DNA of 64,000 bases from Liolophura sinensis (lineage: Eukaryota; Mollusca; Polyplacophora; Chitonida; Chitonidae), in assembly GCF_032854445.1 (NCBI RefSeq), contig NC_088305.1, positions 14,185,717 through 14,249,716 on the forward strand, in the 5' to 3' direction. Shown here in pieces: positions 46,532 to 59,909 of the stretch; within the stretch, counting starts at the first letter, position 1, and every line of letters starts with the position of its first letter. The notes beneath the pieces are model-generated. The model ran no database searches. It saw only the letters and a program-made list of their open reading frames with translations, and was not told the DNA's origin. Both the position numbers and the translations under genes were made by a program.

Positions 46532-47727
46532 AATCAAGTGCGATGTGTAACATTCGATAGTTTGTGTCACGTTTGTGTCACGTCTAGCTGTTACTAAAGC
46601 TCTTATACGAGGTGAACAATCACCATAGTGCTATCATAGATAAAAATGTTTATCGAACTCATCTTAGAGAGATGGCTGTCTTCAACTTCAGTTGGAATCG
46701 AGCTACATATTTCCATGTTAATAACTATAAAGATGCTAGACATAGAAGGCATGATTTCTACTGATCCTTTCCATTGAGAAATATTTGTCTGTATTTTTTA
46801 CATAATTGGATTTAGATTTGTGTCACACTGTTCACCATTAACCAGAATATTTTTTCTCGTTGTGGTCAAGTAAAACAACGTATATGAACCCAGTAAAGGG
46901 ATTTTTGACGAGCGTAAGACTCACTCTTGACCAAGATATTAATGGTAACGTTGTGATCAGCTTAGAGAGAAGGGATATTGAAATTTCACCCATGGCTAGT
47001 TCTTTGTGAGAACATCAAGACTATCAATTTCATCTGACTTGTAATAAGGTTCGGAAAGGAAAATGTCAATTACAGGCTATATTAGCCAGGTTATGGAATC
47101 ATTCTCTATCGCTGGTTTGTGACCAGGAAGCTTAAAAAACAGTTATGGTTCGGTTTTACGCACCGTTGGTTTTGGTAGGCATGAGTTCCCGCGCGTCGAC
47201 TACTGGGGTTTGAATCCTTTGTGTTCAGTCTTGATCGAAGATCATTCTCTTTGTCCTTGGGCAGTGAAATTTAATGTCACCGTGTCAATGTTACACGTTA
47301 CGTTTTGCCACAGGCTACATGGCGTCTAATGATATATGTAGAAGGCACCAGATGCGACCACTCTCCAAAGTGCATGTGTCATCTATCTTAACGAGATATA
47401 CACTCAACTTGTACGTGTGTGAATATATCGAAAATATATCAATAAATGCGTTATTCCTTTCCAGTACACAGAATTGTGAAAAAAATATGAAAAGTTCATG
47501 TTGACATATTGTTCATAAGCTTAGGTGGAGGCTGTCTAGTTAACCTAGTGATTAGGACCCCAAGCCCATTTACGCCCGGATTTATAGCTCCTGATTCAAA
47601 GTCTTGTCGTTATAAAACGTTATAAAGTCGAACTGTATACAAGTACGACCAGGTCAGCAAGGAATCTTCTGAATTTCCGCCAGGCCATATGAGCCTATGC
47701 ATCAAATGTCGTTGCCTTTTCTGGTAG

Positions 47728-47929
47728 TTAGCGTGCTACCGCAGTTCGTCAACCTGTGAGTTCAAATCCTGCTCATGCTGGCTTGCTGTTCTTTCCTGCG
47801 TGGGATTAAAGCAACCCAAGCAGTGCTCTGGGTTTCTTCCAATCTCTGTCAGTTTTTCACTATAATGCTGGCCACCGTTGTGTAAGTGAAAAATTTTTGA
47901 GTACGGCGTAAAACTCCAAATAAATAAAT
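47728..47929 (+). mobile_element. SINE family 1, diverged
   Basis: GTGAGTTCAAATCCTGCTCA, ATAATGCTGGCCACCG, GAGTACGGCGTAAAACTCCA and AAATA tail. Confidence 0.85.
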
Positions 47930-48319
47930 CGTTGCCATCCCATGTCTTTAAAGGATATCATACCCAAAACTCTGCTATAGAAAAAGCCCCACCCGTAAAC
48001 AAGACAACGCAAAGATGACAGCTTTAACATAGTTTTTCATAATTTTAAGAAGTATTAAAAAAAGTCTGTTAACAACAAACCTCATTAAAATGACAAATAA
48101 TGTCCGTATGCTGTTTTATTCCATTAAAAAAAACAAATATTTATACACGAGAGGTGCATCTCAAAAAATAGAAATTTGACATAAATACAAAGCAGTATTT
48201 TTCTTTCAAAACTACAAAAGGAAAGCTACTATTTGCTCGTGAAGGGAATAGCAATGAACGGTTCTAAGCAATGTCTTACAGGGTGCCAAAATGGAAATTA
48301 GCTAATAAATCCACTTTTT

Positions 48320-48325
48320 TTTATT
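48320..48325 (-). terminator. Candidate polyadenylation signal of the Cys-rich gene
   Basis: TTTATT on the + strand, AATAAA on the - strand, about 670 nt past the stop; I saw no closer canonical signal. Confidence 0.25.
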
Positions 48326-48993
48326 TCAGAACATTATATACATTTTTCCTGACTTAAATCACAGAAAGGATGTAAAACTTGACAATATCAAGCAAAAACT
48401 TTGTTTTGTTTTGTTTTGTCTATGGCCATATTTTCTTTCTCTCTCTCAGACATAGTCTAAATTAGCGAGAACACAGATTATGAATATGAAATTGTTCACC
48501 CAGTTATGTTATGACAGATAAGTTTTGTGAAATAAAACATATGAATGATTATGTTCGCATATATGTCTTCATCTGTACTGATACATGTCTATGCTATCCA
48601 CGCATGTGCAGTCAGGGGAAAGCATGCAAAACTAGGTGGTGTTCAGTAACAGTATTACTTAGTAAAAGGCTCAATATTTTTACTATCTACATTATAAAAT
48701 TGCCTTTGCATATCCGGCTCCGAGGTTAAGTAGACTAATGTTGTACTATAAGATTGGATGACTTTTTCTCTCCTCACTGGGACATGACAGAAAAAAAAAT
48801 AACAATTGGTCTAAAGATCCCCGGATGTCGGTCGTCAAAATTGGAGACGTTCACATTCATGAACAGTATTTATACACTCGAAAGAGGTGCCTTACGAAAG
48901 ATGAACGAAAGAAGAGCACAACTTTCGCACAGTGCTGTTGGGTCCGATGAGAACTCCGGGCGTTAGTAGAAATCTGGACGTCAGTTGGCGAGT

Positions 48994-49042
48994 CTACCAT
49001 TTCTTCGCGCAGACAGGTTTACAGTTCTGACATGGGTCCGCA
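48994..49042 (-). CDS. Last exon of the Cys-rich gene, with stop
   Basis: After acceptor TTTGATTCTAG one nt completes an Ala codon, then ADPCQNCKPVCAKKW and TAG. Phase matches the preceding exon exactly and the product stays cysteine-rich, which supports the join. Confidence 0.72.
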
Positions 49043-52000
49043 CTAGAATCAAACAAAACACACGTATAGTTACTCGGGAACATTGCACAAAGACAGGTTG
49101 CTGATCTCTGGCACACGTTTTTTTTTTTAATGTGTCAGGAGTTAGAGCAGTGAGATATAAAAACACAGTGCATAAAACAAATCATGGACGTTTTATGGTA
49201 AGGAAACTAATAAAGGAGTCCCGTGCCATGTAGCCCTCCTGTACCATGTAAGAAATGTAAGGCAGCCTTTGTTGACAATTTGCCTATCATCTGTCTTACC
49301 CTGTTCGTAATGCACAAATGACACCTCTTTCCTTTAGGAACTTTTCAAGTTCACAAACGTTCAGCTTCTCATTTTCCTCCATCATTTGTCAAGTCTAAAT
49401 TACTTTTCATAAAACTTTGTTTCAGGTGCACATTCTAAAGTAATTTTGATAAAAAATGGTTGCCTAACATTTTCGACAGGTTACATGTTACAGTTGGACT
49501 ATTTCTATCTTCCTCGATAAAAGAGTTCGAACTCGAAACTCCGCAAGTAATCCTGATTGGGAGTCGAGCCTGTTTCTAAATTTGGTCATCTAACTTCCTG
49601 ACATCTGTATTTAAAGGAACATTTTGCTTGGACAGATGATAAACCAAATACTGAGTTCTGTTGGGTAGGGTTTACTTTAAAGAGCTATTTCAATGTCAAG
49701 ATCTGTACGTGCTAAAAGTCGAGTCAAATGGTAAGAATCGAATTGTTTTAATAAATCTTTAAAAAAGTGCAACGTCTGAAAACCGCTATTGGTAGTTTCA
49801 GAGAATAATACCCAAACAAATGTTTTCTTTCGATTTTCATTTTGCCCGTTGTGACGTCATGCAAGAAAAGTTGGCGTCACCAATCACTGACTTATAGCCA
49901 CAGAAGTCTACTTTCAAACGTGCGTGACGTCCTTTCTGCATAACTGGATGATTCGAATTCATATCTGCCTGATTTTATCTCGTCGCAACAGGAAATTGCC
50001 GAAGATTTTGTTTTTAATGACTTTCCACTCATGAGTGTTAAATACTGATATTCACCGTCAATGTTTCTGCATAGTGGGATTGGCTCTGTTACATAGGATA
50101 TTCTTTTTTATCATTTTAAAATTTCCACTTGGTTTCTCTTGGGGCTGAAGTATGACTGTGAATATACAAATCTAACCATAAAAACGTGTCTATTGGAAAC
50201 ATTTAAAAACCGCTACTGTACATTACGCTAAGGGCGGTTGTTGTTCATTCTGATATCACTAAGACAGTCAGTGGTGTTGACAAGGTGAGTGTCATCAACT
50301 TACGCGCAGTATCTGCCATATGAACAAGACAGGCCTTTGCACACGTTTGTTGTACACACTTTCCGTGTGTTTCCGTTGGAACAGAGATTGGAAGCTGCAA
50401 AAAAAAAAGTATTGCATTTACTATATAACACAATATAGCAAACTTTGCATCTCTTTAAATAATAGCTGACCATAAAATTTAAATGCTTCCGGCCGGGCTT
50501 TTTTATCTCGTCATTTGGATTTTTTTGTCCAGTGAACAAAAGATTTTAGATACCTTACTATAAGTTCAAATCGCCCGGAACATATAATTCCACAAAACAG
50601 ATGCCTTGCAGCAGTATACCCAGGAAACATAAAGTCTTTCAACGTCAGTACTTCTTAATACTGTATTATCATTTGGGAGGTGCCACAAAATTTAAACAAC
50701 TGTAGTCTAGCCTTTGGATTCAAAATTATACCGCATTGTACATGTACAATTACATTATAACGGTAACATGTTCCATTCAAAAACTATTCCATTTCTATAC
50801 GCATTACCATACCTTAAGTGGGTGGTGTTAGCCCATGGGTTTATCAGCACTAATAGTGAACTTCTTAGCAAATATTTAGCTTTAAGTTAAAATATGAAGT
50901 AAAGTTGATCATAAAGACAACCGAAAACAATGCGTAAAAATACTTTGATTTATTTTTTTAGATGTTTTTGAGAGTGTTGAAAGGAATTCAAATATTTGAA
51001 AACTATGATGGGCTATATGAGCCATTCTGACGGTAACTAGGAACTTTGACGTCACATCACCTTTTTCCAGGTGTTAACGAGGAGGAAGGAATTTTTGAGG
51101 GACATTATTTCAGTAATCTTTCACTCATGGGTAAAAAGAGTTATTGCAACATCCAGTGTCGTGATTAGGTAAACTTCCTGTGGCGTCAGAGTTCCTAACC
51201 TCTGATGGTATGGCCCATAAAGCCCGCCTTAGAAGTCAAATGTTTGATCGCTTTTAACTCTTTTCGCAAAAATCTAAAAAAATAAATGAAAGTATAATTA
51301 TGCAAAGTTTTAAGTGGTCTACTCAGTGATGCAAACTTCCATTTTTAGAGGTCTTTTCCTTTAATAACAATGACATAAAGGCACATAGCATAGGGAACAT
51401 AGTGGCGTATAGAACAGAACGGCATATTGTTGATAAAGCCGTGTGTTGTAACTGGGAAGTTAGGGGCCTCCGTGGCTCAGTCGGTTAGCGCGCTAGCACA
51501 GCGTAATGACCCAGGAGTCTCTCACCAATGCGGTCGCTGTGAGTTCAAGTCCAGCTCATGCTGGCTTCCTCTCCGGCCGTACGTGGGAAGGTCTGCCAGC
51601 AACCTGCGGATGGTGGTGGGTTTCCTCCGGGCTCCGACCGGTTTCCTCCCACCATAATGCTGGCCGCCGTCGTATAAGTGAAATATTCTTGAGTACGGCG
51701 TAAAACACCAATCAAATAAATAAATAAATAACTGGGAAGTTACAACTCATGTTGGTGTTGCAAACATCAACTGACCAAGAGTGGGTAACAAGCATATACC
51801 CATGTCAGTGAAGACAGTGGAATCTTTCAGTACACGTCTTCAGTTGTCTGACCCCATGCTGTGTGATCATGTGACCCAAATCTAACTTGCACACTGAAGA
51901 TCCTCGTTTATCTTGTACTTTTTCGTACGGCGGAAAAATTTTACATGTATTTGAACGAAACTCTACTGTCTCACCAAAGATGCCAGTGTCAGGCCAGAGG

Positions 52001-55000
52001 GTATGGAGAGAGTGCAAAGTAGACACCCATTGAGCGCGGCACACTTTAACTGTCTAAATGAATTCTGTTTTCATATGTATGGCTAATGAATGAATGTGAT
52101 TCTTGTAGCCATATAGCTGTGACACATACATGTAAGTATCTAATAACATAAGGTTTAACAGACTTAGACTTGGCACAAGTAATTTGGAAGTCTCACTGGT
52201 TAGAGAAAGTAAAGTGGCCTGAGCGATTAGTGAACAGCCAAGAAAATCTAAAGTGCAGCTGCAAGGCAATTAAAAAAAAGCCTAACGGTTCACACGTTGC
52301 ATTGCATGGCAGGATATTTTTGACGACAGGCGTGAAAATTTCGTGTATATTTACTGCTAACATGAAATGATGATATAAATCTGTGGAATGGTTACAAATA
52401 CAAATACATGATAACAAAGCCTGTGATATCGATAACAAAGCCCTTAACAAGGATAACAAAGCCTGTCATATAAATTTAGATAACAAATCGCTTATTATGC
52501 ACTGAGTATAACAGGCGAAGATCAACAATGTCAAATGTTGCCTACTGCTAACTTTAAAGTTGTTATATATCTATGGAACAATTGCAAATTCAAGTCATAT
52601 CAATAAAAAAGAAAGCCTGTGATACAGATGGCAAAGAGTATGATACAGATAGCAAAGTCTGTGATACAGATAACCAAGTCTGTCATATAGATAATTAAAC
52701 CTGTCATGCAGACAGCAAATCCTGTAATATAGACAACAGATTCCCTGATATAGATAACAAAGCCAGTGATATAGATATCAAAGCATGTGGTATAGATAAC
52801 AAAACCCGTGGTATAGATAACAAAGCCCGTGGTATAGATAACAAAGCCCGTGGTATAGATAACAAAGCCCGTGATATAGATAACAAAGCCCGTGATATAG
52901 ATAACAAAGCCCGTGGTATAGATAACAAAGCCCGTGATATAGATAACAAAGCCCGATATATAGAAAACAAAACCCGATATATAGATAACAAAGCCCGTGG
53001 TACAGATAACAAAGCCCGTGATATAGATAACAAAGCCCGATATATAGATAAGAAAACGTGTGATATAGATAACAAAACGTGTGATATAGATAACAAAGCT
53101 TGTGATACAAATCAAGTGTGCGATATTGATAGCAAAGCATTTATACATTGAGTATAATATGCAAAGAAGCAACAAAATAAAATGTGAGGTATGTAGCGCT
53201 ACCAAATATATGTACAAATAACGTGTTAGCAAGTTTTTTTTCAGGTAATAATATGATATAGGGTATAAGTGTGAGAGCTAACCGGATTAAAAACTAGTGT
53301 GACCAACAATCCACCAAAATCAGTGTGCAGGTGGATGTATGAGTACAAGGTAGATACGAGGGTGCAAGGTAGATATGAGGGTACAAGGTAGATACGAGGG
53401 TACATACGGTGCTGGCTTTACTTACTGCGTTTACCACAATTCCTTGAATCACAACGCACGAAACCATCTGACATGCATTGACAGATTTTGCACCCGTAGG
53501 TAAATCTGACACCTCTTCGATATGTCTTGTGATTGAATCTACAGCCTTTAAAGAGATTGAATACACTTTGCACTCTAACATTTCGGGGCCAGCTTCAGTG
53601 CGGGCTTGGGGGTTTAACGCCGTACTTCTCATAAAAGAACTCTGTCAGCCTATGGCGATATGCTCAGTATTGAATTTATTCAGCTTTGAATGTTTGTTGC
53701 AACGTGTTACTAAAGATCACGCCAGTCTTAGATAATAAAATCAGTTTTGTCCAAGTGAAACAATAATGAGACTTCAGCTCAGACCAAAATTATTACTAAA
53801 TCTAACTGCTAATACACTTTAATCTGAGTAAACATGACTGGAACCTGAGTATTTACGAAATGACAACAGACCGGATTTCACCAGTTACGCGCGTGCACGT
53901 GACATACATCACAGTGTCGCTTCTTTATTTTGAAACACACAGTTAAGCATGTTGTGAGAAACTGTCCAGGTCTCAGTGTGGAATTCTTCCGTTTCCACTG
54001 GTTTTGAATTTATCACGTCCAGTGGCTACGGACAGGATTTACAGCATTTATAGTCTATATGCAAACCTGCAGGAGGCATATACAGAGGTGAGGTGAACAT
54101 ATAGAGATTGATGCAATAACGGCCTTGTTTTTGATAATTTGTACATATATTTTCACATTTGTTATTGAACTAAATGCGTGGAAATCCGATACGGGTATTT
54201 ACTGCTGTTGCTGTCAAAAATTATCAAACGTAATCTCTCTTGCAGTGGTCGTCAAACAAGGTTCTAGAAGCATCGAAAAAAGTCAGTAATGGCAACATGG
54301 TCAATATACTGAAATCATTTTTCAACCAACCTAACCCACTGTCATATTTATAGCGGCTAAAGTAAAACGAGTTCTGAACATAGAACTACAAGTTAGTTTT
54401 AGAAATCTCATCACACCGAGATCGACGGTATAGATTACATTTCCGAAGGGTTTTAGCATTTTCCAATCTGATAAATTGTTTAGTTTAAAGAGTAAGTAAT
54501 TTGTACAGTTTAATCGGTATCACAAAACGATTTCATTCGAAATACAAAAGTAATACAAAAGTAATTAAAAAATTAATATCACGGGCAGTGTACATGTCCT
54601 GTTTGATGCAAAGAGATTAGCACACATCCATCCAGTAAGCTATTGCTTGGTTTCGGGACGGCTTCCTCGCTACGAAAAGTTTCTGGACAACACAATGTTC
54701 TGTTATTGTAATAACAACAACATGGTCAATAACATCAGTTTCTGTTGAGATCGATTTGAAAGATTTTAGAATGGCTTATTTTAATAGGAACCTGGCCTGT
54801 TGCCAAAAATAGTTCCAAATGCCCCCGGTAGCCAAGGGAAAAGAAAACTGCTAATTCAATAAAAAAAAAAATGTCTTACTAGATGGTTGACAGGCAGCAG
54901 CATTGCATCGTATTTTACGGTTTGACACACACTGACAACTTCGGCAGCCATCGTTGAACCTCTCTCCTATCGCACGGAGCTTGCTCTGATGAACGCAACC

Positions 55001-58000
55001 TGAAATCCAAAATAAAGGAGAAATTAAATGGTGAACTCCTTAAATCGGTATTGATGGGGAAAATGTTTGCTGATTATAGGAAATTATACGCGACATTAGA
55101 GCCAATTATTGAAAAAGAGTAATAATAAGTTTGAATCAAATAAGGTAAAACTTGCTAACCTTACATACATGAAGTAACGACAGAAATTATACCGAGACTA
55201 ATCAAGAGTAGATGGAGACGTAAAGAAGTATGATGAGAGATCGTAAGAATGAGTGGATGAATGCTTGGGGGTTTAATGTAGTACTTAACAACTTTTCAGT
55301 GACATGATGACGAGGAGTCATTAAGTTGAGCGCCAAACGAGGCTGCAACATGCACCATTCTTAAAGTCTTTGGTATGAACTAACAAGGGGATGATCCGGT
55401 TTCCCGATTTCGAGGCGGATAGATCATTAGAAAACCTTACCCGAGCAACTGGCCACGTTACAGGTAACAGATTTGGTCGCTCCGCAAGAACATTGTTTAC
55501 AGCCATCCGTGAAAGTGCTACCAACTTCAAACACTTTACTCTTGTAGATGCACACTGGGGGAAGTAAGATAAGAGAAACATGTAAATCACAAGAGCATGG
55601 AAACAGCTTACAAACTTCAGATCATCCGTTTGAAGATCTCCGAAACATGACACATAATTCCTAATGATTTCATTCATCGACTTCTGAAAGAAACCAGGTT
55701 ATTCCCAGAATGGCAATGCCATGTCAATCCTAAATACAAATATTACCTCTGAACTATGATGTTTAGGATATTAAATAACTAGGAAAATCTTCCATAATTT
55801 TTCGAAGGGTCCAGTGTATGCCATTTCTATCGTGTAGAGATGAAAGAGTACATACATGGACAAGTCTTGGGCGAACACGTCACACCCTGGCCTCCTCCAC
55901 AAACGCAAGTTCTACAGTTGTCCTTGAACACCGCACCATACGCCACCTGGCGGTTCTTGTAGAAACACACTGTGTGAAAAAGCGGTATACATCGACTAAT
56001 ATAGTTATGTCATTGTTAACACAAAGATTTTACCAGCTGGCTTGAGGAATTTTGGTTACACTATAAAAGCGTACGTCAAGTACATCACTTTTACGTAAAT
56101 TTGCGCATGTGTGTGAATGACAACCTTGAGGCGCTTAGAAGCGTTATGCATACGCAAATACCTGGTTATACGATCATTTCACATCATTATTTGTTCATTT
56201 ATTTATTTGATTGGTGTTTTACGCCATACTCAAGAATAGATTGGTATTTTACTTATACCACGGCGGCAATCATTATTGTCTGAGGAAATTGGGCAGAGCC
56301 CGGGAGAAACCCACGAACACCCGTAGGTTGCAGTCAGATCTTCACACGTGTGATTGGAGAGAAATCTTGCTTGACGTGGACTTGAACTCACAAAAACGGC
56401 ATTGGAGAGAGAGAAACTGCTGGGTACACGTATTACGTACAATTATTTATTTATGTATTTCATTGGTTTTTTGCTCCGTACTCAAGAATATTTCAATTAT
56501 ACGACGGCGGCCAGCATTATAGTGTACGTTGTACGTACAACTATAATCATGGAAAAATTACCCAGCATCAAATATCAATAAACATGTTAAGGCTGTCTTG
56601 TCAACTTGTTTTGTTATTCCTTTGTGGTTTTTTGCTTTTGTTACAGAATAAGCATGCATCACACATTGAAATAATATATCGTTTTATGGGCAACTCATGT
56701 CTAATCATGTTACTACATAGTTATGTCCCTTACCTTGTGGAGCACATGCCCGTTTGGTACATGCGACCTGTCCGTTGGTGTTACAAGAACATGTGTTACA
56801 CGCATCTTTAAATGACGTCCCCACGGCATGTTTGGCGCCTCGGTAAGTACACTCTGTCAACACCATGACGTAATCAATGTATTATTTGTTTTTTTTTTTA
56901 TTGGTGTTTTACTGTTCTCAAGAATATTTCACCAATATAATGCCGGCCTGCATTATAGTGGGAAGAAATCGGGCAGACCCCCGGGGGAAACCCACGACCA
57001 TCCGCATGTTACTGCAGACCTTACCACATACGACCTGAGAGGAAACCAGCATCAACTGAACTTGAACTCACAGTGACCGCATTGGCTAGAGGCTCCTCGG
57101 TCAATGCGCCGCGTTGGCGTGCAAAGCCCCTCTTCCACGGAGGCCCTCATCATTGTAAAAAGAGACTTCAGGTTCGAATCCAGCTCATACCGACATTAAT
57201 GTTGAAGCTAGGCTGGGATCGTGTCCAACTGATCAACTGATCTCGGTACCCTCAGACGATCATCAACTCTCTGGGTAAAGCTAAAAGCCACATGGGACAA
57301 AGAGCCTATACCCACATGAGCAGGCCTCAAAACAATCGTTAACTCTGGTCCATGTTTAAGGACAAAATGCATTACAAAATAAAATCTGGTTTTCTTACGC
57401 CTTGCCTGAGAAAGAATGAGTCTACTCACGAGTTGGACAGGTTTTCGTATCGCAGGTAATCTCTCCATTTCGCCAACACTCACAGTATTTACATCCATCA
57501 TAGAATCTCTCTCCCGGGATCAGCTCTCTGTTCTTGTAAGTACACACTGAAATATAAAAGATTGGCGTTAAACACCGTGCCAAAGAATTTGTCATGGCGG
57601 ATGGGTTTATGAGTTAAGAAAATCAGAGTGCCCGGATTAAACCACCAAGCCTAACCAGGTACCTGACCAAACTCTTGATTTACGCCTGCCGGCTACAGCG
57701 AGAGCTGGATTCGAACGTGCGACATCAAGGGCCTACCGGTCGCAGAGAGCCAGAGTTTTAATGATCTCATCCATCGAGCCCACACGCATACACTTTAAAA
57801 TTGTATTGTCGTGTTTTACGCCGTACTCGAAAATATTTCCAATACATCGGATGGTCGTAACTGACGGTTTAAGAACAAAAGGAAACAAAAAGGAAAAAAA
57901 TATATAAGTTACCGGATTCACAATCCCTGGTATGGCAGGTAACTTTTTGGTCATCCCCACATGTGCACATTTTACAGCCATCTCTAAATGTTTCCCCAGA

Positions 58001-59835
58001 TTTGTACTTTTTATAATGGTAATCGCATTCTGAAGAAGGAAGAAAAAAGGTACATTATTTTTTCACGAGGCAAAATTGATTGATCTAGTGGTGCTTATCG
58101 CCAAGCTCAACAAGATAAAATGGGTGTGCCAGTGTAAATAAACGACCTTCCCAAAGCACGTTTTATACTGCTTGACATGCCACAGGCGGAACAGCGAGAG
58201 TTAGGGTCGAACACGCGACTTCACCAGTCAATGGCCCGATGCTCGCAGCCAGCCGTCCTCCTGAATGAATGAATGAGTGAATGCTTGGAATATTACACAA
58301 ATATCCAATTCACCTGTGCGTAAATGAGACAAACAGTGACCAGTGTTTAGCGTGGGAGGGTCTGACAGAATTCTGCGGATGGTGGTGAATTTACTTTGGG
58401 TTTCCTCCCACCATAATATTGGCCGCCGTCACAAAAGTGAAATATTACTGAGTACGGCGTAAAACACCAATCAAATAAATATAATAAATAAATAACCAGC
58501 GTTTAACAACACAGGGTAATCATTGGCGGTACTTGATGTTATACGTGATCCAAGTTACCTCACACCTGAGTACGACAAGAAAATACCAGGAAAATAGAGT
58601 GTAATCAGAAAGAGTTACTTATGACAAATTATATGCAATCACTTACATACGATGGTGACCAGCATTATGGTGGGAAGAAACCGGGCAGAGGCCGGGGGAC
58701 AACCACAACCATCCACAGGTTGGGGACGGACATTCCATGTATGAAGCCAGCATAAGCTGGATTTGAACTCATAACAACGGCTTTGGCGAGAGGCGAGAAC
58801 CACCAGGCCTCGGTGCCCTCGGCACAGTACCTCTGATGAATGGCAAGAGAATGTCAGAACGGGTCAGGTGGCGCATGTAACCATGACGATTTACTTACCG
58901 CAGGAATTGGAAGTACATGACACTGATCCATCCTCCAAGCATGTGCACTCGTTACACGAGTCAGAGAATTTTTGTCCAACCTTATAAGATGCGCCATTGA
59001 GTGTACATTCTAAAAGCAAAACAAATAACATAAACTATGAAGAGATCGTCCGTGATAGATTTTAACACCGGGTACAGTCTGATTTCAAAAGGCTATACAT
59101 GTATAGCAAATGTCGTATTTAGCACAAGTAAAATAACTAAAGAGCTTTAGTGTAGACGCGTATTAGAAAGTTTGACTTGTGGAGCTTATCCAGCGGATCT
59201 ACGCTTACACACTTACGTCTCTACGGTATGAACAATTGTTTGGGAAGTGCGTGAGTTAAACAATCCAGCTTTGTGGAGTGCACGTACTCCATGAGCATTT
59301 ATGACAAGAAAAGCCGAGAACTAAGGGTTTTATAATCGCACCCAATGTGATACATCAGCCAGATTGAAACTTATAATCAAGTTTATTACTTATTCACCTA
59401 ATAGCAGAAAGCATTCCTTATTAACAAACTTCGTATGTGATCTGCCAACAACCTGCGCATGGTCGTGGGTTTCACCTGGGCACTGTCTGGTTTCCTTCCA
59501 CAATAATATTGGCCGATGTCGTTTAAGAGAAATATTGTGGCGTAAAACACAAATCAAATAAATAAATAAATAAATAAATTATTAACAGCCTGGACGTCAA
59601 CGCAAACATTGGCGCTCATATAACACTGAAGAATCGCGTCCAGGACTTACCACAAATTTTCTCCGTACAGGTAACTTTTCCGTTATCACAAGTACAGGTA
59701 TTACAACTCTGTGTGAATGATTCCTGATGTCGGTATGACTTTCCCTCAAAAGCACAAGCTGGAAAGAATTCGAATTAAAAATATACGTACATGAGTAGAA
59801 AGACACCATATCTACGCTCCAAAGAGTAGGGCACA

Positions 59836-59909
<74 letters not shown>

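Larger units (their letters stand above)
45494..48993. other. Intergenic region between convergent genes
   Basis: Contains the two 3' UTRs, an A-rich tract (46501-46531) and one SINE. No third gene is seen. Confidence 0.6.
51463..51728 (+). mobile_element. SINE family 1, full length and recent
   Basis: 266 bp with tRNA-like head GGGGCCTCCGTGGCTCAGTC, core, GTACGGCGTAAAACACCAAT and (AAAT)n tail. Flanked by a perfect 14-bp target-site duplication TAACTGGGAAGTTA (51449-51462 and 51729-51742). This copy can serve as the reference for the family. It resembles tRNA-derived SINEs widespread in molluscs; the exact family name needs a database comparison. Confidence 0.96.
50395..53425 (-). other. Intron between repeat array and C-terminal exons
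   Basis: 3.0 kb. Holds the full SINE with target duplications, the 21-bp array and a 20-bp repeat at 53335-53405. No further domain exon was found by looking for the CxxCxC pattern. Confidence 0.65.

Noticed and set aside
51463-51550. Functional tRNA gene
   Set aside because: A and B boxes are present, but the stem pairing and anticodon arm do not form a clear cloverleaf and the unit is the head of a repeated SINE with target duplications.
52600-53232. 210-codon GFVIYIT heptad protein on the - strand
   Set aside because: 21-bp satellite artefact inside an intron; two other - strand frames are also open over the core.
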